Origin: Diphasiastrum complanatum
Lineage: Eukaryota; Streptophyta; Lycopodiopsida; Lycopodiales; Lycopodiaceae
Direction of reading: 5' to 3'
Length of the DNA stretch: 64,000 nt
Assembly (NCBI GenBank): GCA_029204225.1
Contig: CM055109.1
Span: 6,795,982 to 6,859,981, forward strand
Under the pieces are notes generated by a model. It made no database searches. It saw nothing but the letters and a program-made list of their open reading frames with translations, and had not been told where the DNA came from. How positions within the stretch are numbered: the stretch's first letter is position 1; every line of letters begins with the position of its first letter. Below, piece after piece: positions 9,978 to 21,774 of the stretch. A program made the translations under genes and the position numbers.

Positions 9978-11088
9978 TGTTGGCTGATTCAAACGAATCC
10001 CCAAGATACTTGGACAGAGCAACTCAAGAGCACCTCTCACCTTAGACCGAGGAGGTCTCTGAGAAGACGAGACTAACGAAGACTGAGAGCCGAGTATGAG
10101 GGCCGAGAAATACTAGCTAAGAAAGACATGCAAGAACTGTGTAAGCCTCATGGTGAATCCCGGAAGATGGAATGACCATGTAGGAACTAGTATTTCTAGG
10201 CAAATTTATTAAATGCAAGTAGACCCCTCTTAAAGAAAGTAGAGTGAGCCACCTTTTGATGGTGACCTCTAGTGGAGAGCATTATTCCACTTGTAAATTG
10301 TGAAATGTGGAAATTCCACTAGGATGCCACCTAAGGAGCTCTCTTGCGTATTTAATAGACTCCCTCTTTGAGTAGAGGAGCTTTCTGTGAATTGTATCAA
10401 CTCCATGCTGAAATGAGAAGAGCCTTCACGAGTTTGGTGCAGCCATTGAGCTCCTTGATCATGCTTGTTTCTTGAGTGATGCATTTATGATCTTGCCCTT
10501 CCCTCCTTTTGTGTGTGGTTGTGGACTGTAGAGTGGATTAGATTTGTTACTTTCCTAGAGTGGATTAGTTTCTTTTCTTGTTTGTGGATTAATGTAGGAA
10601 CCAGCATTCAGGTAAACTAAATAGGCTAGATCTGTGGTGTAGTTCTTGCATATCTCTTTACAATCCAGTTCTTGGGATGTCCAAGAATCAAAAGACTGAT
10701 TGGTTTCTTTTATCTTGGACTTCTAACATGCTGTAGATTAGTTCTTGTTTCTTGTTTTGTCAATTTATGCAAGTGTAGCTCAGTGTTAGTATAATGTAGG
10801 ATCTGATTCAGTTCGTTTTTAGAGTAGGTAGCTGTAGAATCTACTGAATGTTCATTTGGGCTGCACTCTGATCTGTGAATGAGCGTTCTTGGCTTGCATC
10901 TATGTATGAATGTAAGTGTGTTCAAGAGAGACGACCCTGAGTTGTCCACTGACAGGCAGGACAAAAATATACTACAACGAGAACTTGTTCCCTTCTGCCT
11001 GGTTTGGCATTGTAACATATGCCATGAAGCCTGGTAACAGGCAGAAACGGTTCTGAGTAAGTAAAGAAACGCCTTAATAAAACCACCA
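9978..11088 (+). repeat. 5' LTR of the LARD-like element
   Basis: Begins TGTTGGCTGATTC and ends AATAAAACCACCA. A likely promoter TATTTAA is at 10349-10355. Near-identical to 15866-17023 with small indels. Short frames in it are not coding, because both LTR copies carry the same accidental frames. Confidence 0.8.
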
Positions 11089-14000
11089 GATCCTCTGGAG
11101 CAGGGGATCTGTAAACATTTGGCACCGTTGCTACTTGAACTCCACGACATTTTACATACAGAAGAACCTCAACCTTGTCCACGCTCAGATCCCTGCAAAC
11201 AAACTCCAAATCGTTAAACACATCTGAGTTTCTACAACCTAAACAGAGCCACATCGTTGGCTACATCATTACCCAAATCCACGAGCTGTTAGACTCGCCA
11301 ATCACTTGTAAGCAAACACACTAACACACCTGGATTTCCTTCTATCCAAGCTCCCGCTCCAATTTTCTCACGCTTCAAATCTCAACCGGAGCCCAGCCTA
11401 AATCTCAACCGAAGGACCAACTTACATCTCAACCGGAGTAACCTATCAGATCTCAACCGACGCGCTACCTCACATCTAAACCGACGCCCCTCAGTTAACG
11501 GAGTGAGCTTTTAAATCTCAACCGACACACACTGTCCAATCTCAACCGACAGCCAGTGTCAGATCTCAACCGGAGCCCCTGTGTTGAATCTCAACCGGAG
11601 CCCCTGTGTTGAATCTCAACCAGAGCCCCTGTGTTACATCTCAACCGAAGGCATTTTTCTGGAATCTCGACCGAAGCGTTTTTCTGGAATCTCGACCGAA
11701 GCGTTTTTCTGGAATCTCGACCGGAGCCGAAGTGATTTCAACCGGAGAGCTAGTGTCAAATCTCAACCGATGCATTCTATTGAATCTCAACCGACACACA
11801 CTCTCTCAGATCTCAACCGACGCACTCTGCTAACCCTCAACCGGAGCCCATAGCTCAAATTTCAACCTGAGCGCTCTTTCAAATCACAACCCAAGGCGTT
11901 CCTCACCTTACGGACCACCTCCACCTCCATCCGCTTCCATCGCAAACAACCGCATTCATCCACATACACTTCACCTTCAAACTGCCTCCGCATACACCCA
12001 CAAACAAACCACCTTCCGAACTACATCGCAACAGCCACCCTCCCACCGTATAACTTCACCACCATCGCATACCATCACAAACAGCTCTCCACCCGACCGC
12101 ATTCGCCCGTCGTAGCCGCATACAGACCGCATTCATCCGCACTACGACTACCATCGGCCACCTTCAACGCTACAAACCACATTCGCCCGCAGTCCGCAAT
12201 CGCAAAACCACCGTAAACCATCGCAACTACAACGCGCCTCCCACTATCGTAACGACCGCATCCAGCTGTAACAACCCCCTCGAGCCGTAGCAATCGCCAC
12301 AACCACTCCAAGTCTATCGTCATCACGACATCCACCGTACACCCACCGCACATAACTCACCTCACTACCTCCTCTTGGAACCGCAACCAACACACATTCG
12401 TCCATAGACGTAACCAGCTGCATTCATCCGCACTAACCCACACTACGGCCATTGCGACCTCATTACAATCGTCGCCACTGCATTGATCCCTAGTGCCCTC
12501 CCTTGAATCGTAGTAACAGCAATTAACCGCTCCAACACACTTACATCATAGTGTTCAGATTGGACCGCATCCACTTTTCCAACCCCTTCCGCCTTCAACC
12601 ACAACTCACCGCATCCACTAATGCACTGACCTGACCACATTGAATTCCACTCCGCCTTCAGCCGCAACTGACCGCAATCACGCAGACCAACAACCACCGC
12701 AAGCAAACAACAAACCACAACAATCCGCAATCGACCGTTGCAACTGCAATTGCCCGCAGAGGTCCCTCACAACCGCCACTGACCGCATACATCGCATTAC
12801 ACCACCTCCCTCACAACCACCACTGACCGCATACATCGCATACCATCACAAGCAGCTCTTCACCCGACCGCATTCGCCATCGTAGCCGCATACAGACCGT
12901 ATTTATCCGCACTACGACTACCATTGGCCACCTTCACCGCAACACACGGACACCGCATTACACCGCCATTTGCCCTGGAACGGACACCGCATTCCACCGT
13001 AATCCACCCTGGAACGATCACCTTGCCCTACCACCGCATTACTTTGCACCCATCGCATTCCACTCGTCCATCATAGCAACCGCAATCCACCACAACACAC
13101 ACCTTTCAGTCGTATCCCACCGCTTTCAATCATAAACAACTGCATCCCAACCACAAACCCGTAACCCTGTATTCCTCCCCGATAAACCTCTCCCATCACA
13201 CCCTAAAGCCTCGCACTACCTCAGCCGCCATCCACACTCTTTCAATTTCCGTCGTTAAAATCTCAACTGGAGCCAGAGCCCATCTCTCAGATCTCGACCG
13301 ACGGCCACTGTCAAATCTCAACCGACGGACATTATCAAATTTCAACCGACGGCCTCAGTTAGATCTCAACTGACGCACTGTATCAGATCTCAACCGGAGC
13401 CGACACCTATGGTTCAAATCTCAACCGGAGCCGAAGTGCTCGCTGCCATCTCAACCAGGGTACTTGTTCAGACCTCAACCGCCACGATCCCTACAATTTC
13501 GAAAGGCTTGAACGACCTCTTCAGCAAACACTTGTTTGGACAGCCAGCCATTGCCCAAATCTCAGACAGCACCCATCTGTTGAATCTCAAACGGAGACCA
13601 CAGTCAGTCTCAACCGACGGCCTGGTATCAAATCTCAACCGACGGCCATTCAGTCAGATCTCAACCGACGGACTCAGTGAGATCTCAACCAACGGCCATT
13701 CTATCAATCTCAACCGACGGCCTGCTTCAACCGGCCCAGATCCACGCTAGACCATAGACAGTTCCAACGACGATCAGAACTGATCAGCACGGCCTATCTC
13801 AAAACCACAGCTTGCATTGACGATCTATCTGACAATCTATCTATCTATTGCAATGCTGTAAACAAGAGCAACGACACGGGCCTGCATCTGCATTCAGCCG
13901 TAGTGATCACATTGACCTGTGGGAACAGCCTTTGCATCGTAGGGACCGCATTCAACTACACCTCAATTGCATCAGCCTCTGCAGCGTAGAGATCACATTC

Positions 14001-15850
14001 ACCGCAACCCATCGCAAAGTCTACACATCATCACACCCCACTGCATTCCCCTTCAATCGCAACAGGTCGCACTCCCATCGTATTCACCAGCACACTACCT
14101 CCACACTTACATCGTCAGGACCACAATCCAATCCCATCATTCCTTCACCCGTATTCCAACCCCATCCATCGTTGCACTGTAGTAACCGCCATCACCGCAC
14201 CCGATCACGACTGACAATCCTCAACCGCACCCCAGACCTTACACCATCATAATCACCTTGAGTTGTAGCAATCACCATCACTAACCGCTGAAACCATATT
14301 CACCCGCAAATAGCCGCAATCCACACTCCATCACTCCCCTCACACTTCAATCTCAACCGGAGCCGAAGCCAATCATCAGTTCTCGACCAAAGGGGTCACT
14401 CACCATCTTAGCCGAACCACATCCACGCCAGACCATAACAATTTCAAACGACGATCACAAACAACGAGTACATCAGCCATCAGATACCACACCTGGCATC
14501 ACATCCGCATTTTCTATGCATCCACCACCCTCTCCCTTCATTTGCATCTGACTTCGTCTATCTCCGTTTGCATCTGATGCACTCTGCCTTTGTTCGTCTC
14601 CCATGCCTCTACACCTGTTTTGCTCAAACACCTAACCGCATCCACCTTAGAACGCAAACAGATTAGCAGTCGCAAACAGAGCACATTCACCCATACTACA
14701 CGCATTACACCGCAACTGACCGCATTGCATCGCCGAAACCCAACCTTCCACCTCCATCGCAACCAGTACCGCAATAGACTGCACTCCCACCGCATTCTCC
14801 CGCAAACATCACCACCGTTGTCACCACCACCCTACCTTGCATCTGTTTGTTTATCGTCAGTTTACTGTTCTTCTGAGAAATCCCTGGTTTTTTATAGTCC
14901 TACCGAAGCAGTTGAAAGATCAAGTGTCTTGCGAAGACCAATTACCACCTATATTGGTTGTTCAGCCGAAAAAGACCTACAAAAGCAGGCAAAGCAGCTA
15001 GAAGAAATAAAGAGAAAGATCCAGGAAGCTGAGGAGGAAAGGACAAAAACTTAAGCAACAGATGAGTCAGATCAATCTTGATCAAAAGAGACTCTCTAGA
15101 GCAATGATAGTTGGATCCCCTCCTATGAAGCCCAAAGAGATCCACAAGTAATGGATCAAAAGGAAGAGCTGCAGAAAAAGAAAGATGAATACAACCGTGA
15201 ACCTGCAAATAAAGCAAGCTCCTCACCCAGCAAGTGGTAGTCAAAGCTCGACATTGCAAGGGTCCAAGGCTGCAACTATAGAACTATCAGTTCCTTCATC
15301 CTTTCATCAAGCCTTCATCATGTTTTCTTACCGTTACCAAACCGTCCATCCAGAACTGTTCCTACCACCAATTTTTGATGAATCCATCCCCTTGAGACTG
15401 ATAATCAAAGTTTGTGCAACCTGCAGATCAAAGGTTTTCCTTGAGACTGGAACTTCAACTGAGAGATTAACCACAGAAACACCCAGAGGCAAATGGAGGA
15501 TACAGACCTCCCAGAAGATAGAATCTGCCAAGAAACCAAAGATGAAACCGTTAATGGCAGATACAAGTGACAAAACAAAGAGACACATGGAAAGCACTCG
15601 AGCATGCAAGTTGTGAAGCTGCTGAGAGCTCTCCAATTTTGAGAATGTCAACCAATTGCAGCAATAAGACATTCTGGTTAAACTGCGGCAATTCGTGAAA
15701 GCCAGTTTTTGTGATAAAGACTGGTGACAATAAGCACTTGGTTTTATGTAAGCGAACGAGGATCTACGCTTTTCCAAGTGACGATCGAAGATGCCAATGC
15801 AAAGCGGAGTGACATCGTCCAATATGAGTTGCAGTGGGTCCTGCAACACA
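11089..15850 (+). repeat. Non-coding interior: CTCAACCG-motif blocks and CCGCA-rich blocks
   Basis: Two blocks (about 11380-11890 and 13255-13735, with remnants at 14345) contain dozens of copies of ATCTCAACCGAC or ATCTCAACCGGAGCC at irregular 25-50 bp spacing. Between and after them (11930-13240, 13870-14830) lies C-rich DNA full of accgcat and atccgca repeats. Open frames here are by-products of the repeats and differ between phases. A site TTTGGCACCGTTGCT (11118-11132) resembles the tRNA-Asp type primer site of some Ty3 elements, but it sits 30 bp inside the LTR, so I hold it weakly. Confidence 0.65.
14900..15152 (+). pseudogene. Coiled-coil fragment inside the LARD-like element
   Basis: A heptad-rich stretch reads LQKQAKQLEEIKRKIQEAEE and, after a one-base insertion near 15045, continues as KQQMSQI and later PPMKPKEIHK. 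A diverged copy lies on the opposite strand at 62254-62526, with the same residues in an uninterrupted frame; an indel near 14975 also shifts the upstream part. Conservation of the frame in two loci suggests this was once a protein, either an element-encoded accessory protein or a captured host gene. I do not recognise the family. Confidence 0.5.
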
Positions 15851-15865
15851 TTAGGGGTGGGATGA
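15851..15865 (+). promoter_or_regulatory. Polypurine tract of the LARD-like element
   Basis: TTAGGGGTGGGATGA directly abuts the TG of the 3' LTR, the place where plus-strand DNA synthesis is primed in LTR retrotransposons. Confidence 0.6.
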
Positions 15866-17023
15866 TGTTGGCTGATTCTGACGAATCCCCAAGATACTTG
15901 GACAGAGCAACTCAAGATACTTGGACAGAGCAACTCAAGAGCACCTCTCACCTTAGACCGAGGAGGTCTCTGAGAAGACGAGACTAACGAAGACTGAGAG
16001 CCGAGTATGAGAGCCGAGAAATACTAGCTAGGAAAGACATGCAAGAACTGTGTAAGCCTCATGGTGAATCCCGGAAGATGGAATGACCATGTAGGAACTA
16101 GTATTTCTAGAATGTATTAAATGCAAGTAGACCCCTCTTTAAGAAAGTAGAGTGAGCCACCTTTTGATGGTGACCTCTAGTGGAGAGCATTATTCCACTT
16201 GTAAATTGTGAAATGTGGAAATTCCACTAGGATGCCACCTAAGGAGCTCTCTTGCTTATTTAAGAGACTCCCTCTTTGAGTAGAGGAGCTTTTTGTGAAT
16301 TGTATCAACTCCATGCTGAAATGAGAAGAGCCTTCACGAGTTTGGTGCATCCATTGGGCTCCTTGATCATGCTTGTTTCTTGAGTGATGCATTTATGATC
16401 TTGCCCTTCCCTCTTTTTGTGTGTGGTTGTGGACTGTAGAGTGGATTAGATTTGCTACTTTCCTAGAGTGGATTAGTTTCTTTTCTTATTTGTGGATTAA
16501 TGTAGGAACCAGCATTTAAGTAAACTAAATAGGCTGGATCCGTGGTGTAGTTCTTGCATATCTCTTTACAATCCAGTTCTTGATGTTCTTGGGATGTCCA
16601 AGAATCAAAAGACTGGTTGGTTTCTTGATTCTTGGACTTCCAACATGTTGTAGATTAGTTCTTGTTTCTTGTTTTGTCAATTTATGCAAGTGTAGCTCAG
16701 TGTTAGTATATTGTAGGATTTGATTCAGTTCGTTTTTAGAGTAGGTAGCTGTAGAATCTACTGAATTTTCATTTGGGCTGCACTCTGATCTGTGAATGAG
16801 AGTTCTTGGCTTGCATCTATGTATGAATGTAAGTGCATTCAAGAGAGACGACCCTGAGTTGTCCACTGACAGGCAGGACAAAAATATACTACAACGAGAA
16901 TCTGTTCCCTTCTGCCTGGTTTGGCATTGTAATATCAAGAACACATATAACATATGCCATGAAGCCTGGTAACAGGCAGAAACGGTTCTGAGTAAGTAAA
17001 GAAACGCCTTAATAAAACCAACA
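15866..17023 (+). repeat. 3' LTR of the LARD-like element
   Basis: Begins TGTTGGCTGATTC and ends CTTAATAAAACCAACA. Compared with the 5' LTR it has a tandem duplication of 23 bp near 15890-15935, a short duplication near 16580 and an extra segment near 16935. The TATA-like box is at 16257-16263. The differences imply an insertion that is not very recent. Confidence 0.8.
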
Positions 17024-17118
17024 GATGTTTCGACTGCACTAATCCGTCTAGTTTCCATCATACTTGGATGTACTTCTTTCATCTTATATGCCTCTTGGCA
17101 TGAAAAGAACATTAATGC

Positions 17119-17120
<2 letters not shown>
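17024..17120 (+). mobile_element. LINE 3' UTR fragment (plus strand)
   Basis: Reads CTTATATGCCTCTTGGCATG then GAACATTAATGCAG directly before a (CT)30 tract, the conserved end of the LINE family seen at 7900-8000, 26080-26240, 39090-39217 and 55600-55736. Its 5' part is cut off by the LARD-like LTR. Confidence 0.7.

Positions 17121-17181
<61 letters not shown>
17121..17181 (+). repeat. (CT)30 microsatellite, LINE tail
   Basis: A pure CT run between a LINE 3' UTR and the RT segment of another LINE. Confidence 0.97.
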
Positions 17182-17184
<3 letters not shown>

Positions 17185-18370
17185 GCCATCCTTCTCTATG
17201 CGGATGATGTGGTACTAGTCTCCCGTACCAGAGAGGGATTACAGAGACAGTTGGATTGCTTACACACCATTTGTACTCAGTGGGGTTTTACTGGACGGGA
17301 TATCGGCTTGGACAGGGACATCTTCATTGCAGCATGCTATTTTCCTCCAGAGTCTTCCTCTTTTGCTGATTGCATCGGATCACCTTACCTGGATCTCTCA
17401 CTAGATATCATCCAATTTGCAAAGTGGGGGCATATTTTCCTCACAGGGGATTTTAATGCCAAAACTGCTTCACGACAGATTGAGTTTCATGACACTACAA
17501 ACCAGCTTCGAGTTCATGCCCTTGACAGTGATAGTATGGGAGTCACCAGGATCTCTGAGGATAGACCAGGACCTATTACAACATATGGTGAGCATTTATT
17601 ACAGTTCGGTGAGGCACATGAGTTAGCCATCTATAATGGCCTATCTTATTGGCCTGATTCTGGCAGCTACACTTGTCACCCTCACAGTGGCGGTCATAGT
17701 GTTGTTGATTACCTCATTCACAGTTTTCATATTCCCCCACTACTCTCTCTGATCATTCGTTCCTTTCCTTTGGTATTGGCCACCTCCCCCCCCCCCATAC
17801 CCCCATCCCACTCCACACTACCTCGTGCACCCCGATACACATTCCACTCCCTTCATGCACACCATTCTACCAAGAGTCCCTTGCCTCATTACTCCACTCT
17901 TTTCCCCATAACAATTCACTGGAATCTCAAGCTACCTTCCTCACCACTTCTCTTCATGTTGCTGCCTCCCTGGCCTTCCCATCTAAACCTCATAACGTCA
18001 AACCACCTCATTAATCTCACCCTTTTCGTCCACCATGGTATGATGTGGAATGGCACTCCCTTCACCAAGCTGTCACTCATACCTGTTTCCATTCCCCCCA
18101 TCTCTTGCGTTCCTCACGTCAATCATATAACCGTACACTTCGTCGTAAAAAACGTGCCTATGATGACTCTGAAGGAAAACGACTTGTGGACCTTCTCCTC
18201 AGCTCTTCCTCTGGTGCCTTTTGGCGTGAGTTTATCCCCCGTGCCCCACCCCCTCTCTTGGATGACCTCCGTATTTGGACCGACTACGCTACTAGCCTAT
18301 ATACCATTCCCACAGACACACCTATCTCTATCTCTCGACGACCATCTGACTTTATGTTTACAGATCCCTT
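17182..18370 (+). pseudogene. LINE fragment: RT palm fused in frame to the endonuclease domain
   Basis: One frame opens with IAILLYADDVVLVSRTREGL (RT palm) and after QWGF passes directly into IFIAACYFPPESS and HIFLTGDFNAKT, the APE-type endonuclease that normally lies N-terminal to the RT. GGHSVVDYLIHSF follows. The catalytic SDHS is present only in another frame (17747-17758), so a frameshift lies just before it. A further segment, SSRQSYNRTLRRKKRAYDDS (18113-18172), is the linker between endonuclease and RT, also seen at 52225 onward. The domain order is therefore scrambled by deletion or template switching. Not functional. Confidence 0.8.
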
Positions 18371-19048
18371 GCTCCAGAGATGTAAAGCGGATAGTCAAGG
18401 AGGTGTTATCTCTTTTTGTAGCCATGTTGTATCCAAGCCTCATTGTTATGGTCTAGTGTGGTTTCAAGAAAATGTTTTACTTCTTCAATGGTGTTTTGGG
18501 TATCCGCAATGCCACACACCCTAATATTGAGAGCCTAACTTTCTTGAAGCTTTTTTTCGAAAGACAAGATAAGTGTAGTCGGCTTACTCCCTTTCTTTAG
18601 CACAACTGTCCATGAATCTTTGGGTCTCTCTAATTTCATTTCTAGCTCTTGGATTTTCGTTGATGTAGATGTCGGTGGTGTTTTTTTAAATTGCTCAATT
18701 CCATTTCCAACGAAGTAATCTTGGATTGCATTTTGCTCTTGTCCTCTGTGAGCATGGCAGTCGTAGTCCTTACTTGCATCATTTCCTTTTCATGAGTTGG
18801 AGTTTGATGCCAACTTGCTCAATCTGCCAAGCAAGGAATTGCTGATAAGACTTACTGGGAGTGTTTAGGCTAGGAGTAGGACGAGGAGCAAGATCATCTG
18901 TAATCGGCAAACAAGGGAGCAGAAGGAGGCCATGCACAGGCAAGGGCACAGGTAAGGTAGTGCCTACCGCCTACCTGTGCAGCAGGTAGGGCAGAGATGG
19001 CGGGGCCTCCCCCTTTCTTTTGGGTGCCATGGGAAGGGGGATGGAGGA
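18371..19048. other. Unassigned DNA between a LINE and a copia fragment
   Basis: No recognisable domain on either strand. It is purine-rich near 18890-19050. It may be retroelement debris. Confidence 0.4.
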
Positions 19049-19700
19049 TCAATGGGATGGAGAGGAGAGACCTAGAGCATAGCCCTGGAGCCTGAAAGGC
19101 GTTCTAGCATGTTTGGCTAGAATACAACTTTGACAAACTGTACAGTCTGAAATATTGTCGCAGTCAAGATCTCGAACAATCTGTTTAGTCGACATATTTC
19201 TAAGAAGATTGACATGACCCATTAGGTGATGCCATAATAAATCTCTATCTTCCAAAGTAGAACTAGATAGAGCCTGAATAGTCAAAGCATTGCAATGACT
19301 AAGCTTCTAAAGATTACCTTGCCTCTTTTCGAGTGCAAGTACCTTATTGCTTATAAGTTATGTCTAATATCAAACAAGTATTAGAATCAAATTCGACTTT
19401 ATGGTTTTTGAGAAGTTAGAATCATTGGCTATCAATCTAGAAAAACCAATTTTGAAATTCTATGATGTTGATAATTTTAGTGTCTATGTAGGGAGCTACA
19501 TATGTTTCTCCATACGCTTGTATTTCTTCTATTAAAGTTACGGAAAATCTTTTGTTATTTGAGTATGACATGTGTCATCTGGTTTTGAATTTAGTTGTGT
19601 GATGTAGTGATGTTTGAATCATGGCAATGTTTTGGAATTTCTTTGTGGAAAATTGTGATTTTGGAAATTGTGAGTCATGAACAATATATTGCTCAAAGTC
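19049..19700 (-). pseudogene. Ty1/copia fragment: protease-side region and gag-pre-integrase domain
   Basis: On the minus strand 19285-19049 reads LEDRDLLWHHLMGHVNLLRN and CTVCQSCILAKHARTPF, the gag-pre-integrase zinc-binding block that precedes copia integrase. Farther upstream, KRFSVTLIEEIQAYGETYVA and NHKVEFDSNTCLI resemble the stretch after the copia protease. At least three stops interrupt it, so it is a decayed pol fragment. It may extend to about 20150, but I cannot support domains there. Confidence 0.65.
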
Positions 19701-20410
19701 TCATAGAAAAAATTAAAAATGCAATATCTAAGAACTACATCATCAAGATAACAAATAAGAAGAAAACTTAGACAAACGTTTATGAATTAGACTAAGTATA
19801 CGAGGTGTTCGTGTCAGAGATACAATTATTGCTTGTACTATTTTTGTGTCGAATTTTTTTTTTCTTTCTCAATGGTTGAACTGTGCAAACAAAGTCATGG
19901 CATGAAATCATTGTTGATATCATGATGCATTGAGCTAGCATTTTCGACTCGTGGATAACCTCTATAGTTACAAAACTTTCTAGTAGCTGTATATGTCATA
20001 TATCCTTATCTTGCATTTTCCCACTTTTGGAGACAATCAAAATCAGTAAATGTTATACTTTTCTTTGTTCCTCTTGGAAATGTAAGTTCAAGATTGTGGA
20101 TGTTGACGAATTTGTCTCATGCTTGAATCAGCAACAATCTTAGAAATCATGAAGTTTTACATGTCTACTAGGAGCTTGCATATGGATTACTGAAACTATA
20201 TGTAGATCAGATTATTTGTTTCTCATCGTTTATCTGCGGTGATGATTGATTATAATGTTGTTCTGAAGGCTTGGTTGTAAGAATTTGTTGGCAACTGGTT
20301 TACCTTAACTTTCTTTTCATGATGTGAACTGATATCGGAAATAAAATAATCTACAATTAGTCATTCTCTCTCTGGTTACTAAAACCTTGCCTTCTCATGC
20401 ATGAGGAAAG

Positions 20411-20492
20411 AGTTTTGTCTTCGCTACCATTGGACTTGGATCCTCTACCTGGAGCTCTGCGAGAGAAGTTGCAGCTGATGGAACTACGTCAG
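20411..20492 (+). CDS. RECG: RecG-type DNA helicase, exon a (wedge/linker region)
   Basis: The frame reads VLSSLPLDLDPLPGALREKL then QLMELRQ and ends at CAG|GTAAGC, a consensus donor, in phase 0. The text matches the region before the helicase core of plant organellar RecG. The 5' boundary is approximate: the pyrimidine-rich stretch and ATGAG at 20406-20410 make a plausible acceptor. RecG remodels stalled forks and branched DNA; the plant protein acts in mitochondria and plastids, where it suppresses recombination between repeats. Nothing else in this region is under coding constraint. I did not find the upstream exons. Confidence 0.8.
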
Positions 20493-21774
20493 GTAAGCCA
20501 AGTGATCATGTAGACATCAACTTTAACTTGGTCCTATGTTCTCATTCAGCCTTGCCAGTAACTTCTTATTGGAGTGAGATTGTTTTTTTGGAAGATGAGC
20601 TTATGACAAACTCCCTTTTCACTATATTGAAGGGTCATTCATGTAAAATGTGTAAATGAAAATAAGATTCACAAGATGTGTTCCATATATACCTCATAAT
20701 TGGCTTACAATAGAAGTACTGGATTAGAAGAACATGGCTTGATGTTATGTATTGTGTTGATTTTTAGTACATATGACCATCCTGTCATTGTCATCCCAAG
20801 CCAATGTGTTGCAGATTGCATCTTGTAAAAGTGGTCTGTATGGCTGTATTGGAGTTACACCCACCCCTCTCAGCTCTTTAGGCAACATTTGGATGGCAGG
20901 CTACTAAAGTTGTATTGTGGCCCTTCTATAAGTGGCGCATTTGTGATGGCCTCCTTATTTCTCCTTGAAGTTTGGACTAAGGCTTGAGTTTGTTTCTGGT
21001 TAGATTGTATTTATTTTGTGGATTAAGGTCAAACTTGATCTCGCTTGAAATTCAATTCACCTTCCAACGGCCTGCATGAGTTAGAAGACCACATTATTCA
21101 TAAGGGAATTCATTCAGTTGAACCCATGGTTCCTATTTTTATTGATCAACGGATAAGATTAGGCTGTTTGGGCCATGGGCCAAGACTGGTGTTTAAAACT
21201 CTACAAATTGAGCACCTCAAACATTCCATAGTTGTTGGTTTGGTTCCTTGAGTTATTTTAGGAAACCCATTTACAGCTTTTTTGAGATGAGGATCTTTTA
21301 TTTATCCGATTTTCAAATCATTGATATTTGTATAATAATTTCAATTAGAGTTATTAAATGATTTTTGGATTTTCTTTTCACTTATGCCATACGTGATTCT
21401 TTATGAGATATTGTGTACATGACTTGTGCATGGAAGCACTTTCTAAGGTGTAGAGGATCATTTTTTCTTTGCCAAGACTACTTTCAGCACATTACAAGAG
21501 AGAACATTATCTTAACTCATTGTTAGAGGAGATAACTCGTTAATGTCATCTACTAATAGAACGCTTGAGGAGGTGACCCATTTAGCCATTATTATATGTG
21601 ATGCTCTTGGTCATTCTTTGTAGGGGAAGAATCATTTGCTTGATATAGGATTTGTGCCTCATTGATACTAAAATCTGTGATTTAGTTCATAACTTGGTAC
21701 CAAAGTACTTTCTTGGGAAGATTTGACCTTTTGGAGGGTGGCACCCTAATTCAAGATCTTCTTTGTGACATTAA
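20493..21774 (+). other. RecG intron, proximal part; nothing recognised
   Basis: AT-rich intronic DNA after the exon a donor. No coding homology, LTR end or tandem repeat that I can identify. Confidence 0.5.

Larger units (their letters stand above)
9978..17023 (+). mobile_element. LTR retrotransposon without gag/pol (LARD-like)
   Basis: Two direct repeats of about 1.1 kb (9978-11088 and 15866-17023) have TGTTGG at the start and CCAACA (CCACCA in the 5' copy) at the end. A polypurine stretch (15851-15865) lies directly before the 3' copy. The 4.8-kb interior has no gag, protease, RT or integrase on either strand, as in non-autonomous large retrotransposon derivatives. Orientation follows from a TATTTAA box, AATAAA near the LTR end and the polypurine tract. 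The flanks do not show a matching 5-bp duplication (TAAAG left, GATGT right). The left flank is a minus-strand LINE and the right flank a plus-strand LINE end. Confidence 0.75.

Noticed and set aside
10269-10484. 71-codon frame repeated at 16177-16392
   Set aside because: It recurs only because it lies in the two LTR copies; it is antisense to the LTR promoter region.
11581-11853. Open frames rich in NLNRSP / SQP
   Set aside because: Direct translation of the CTCAACCG repeat; two overlapping phases are equally open.
11380-13735. Repeats with spacers that look CRISPR-like at first sight
   Set aside because: Spacing is irregular, the motif varies, the region lies between LTRs in a plant genome, and no cas genes are present.
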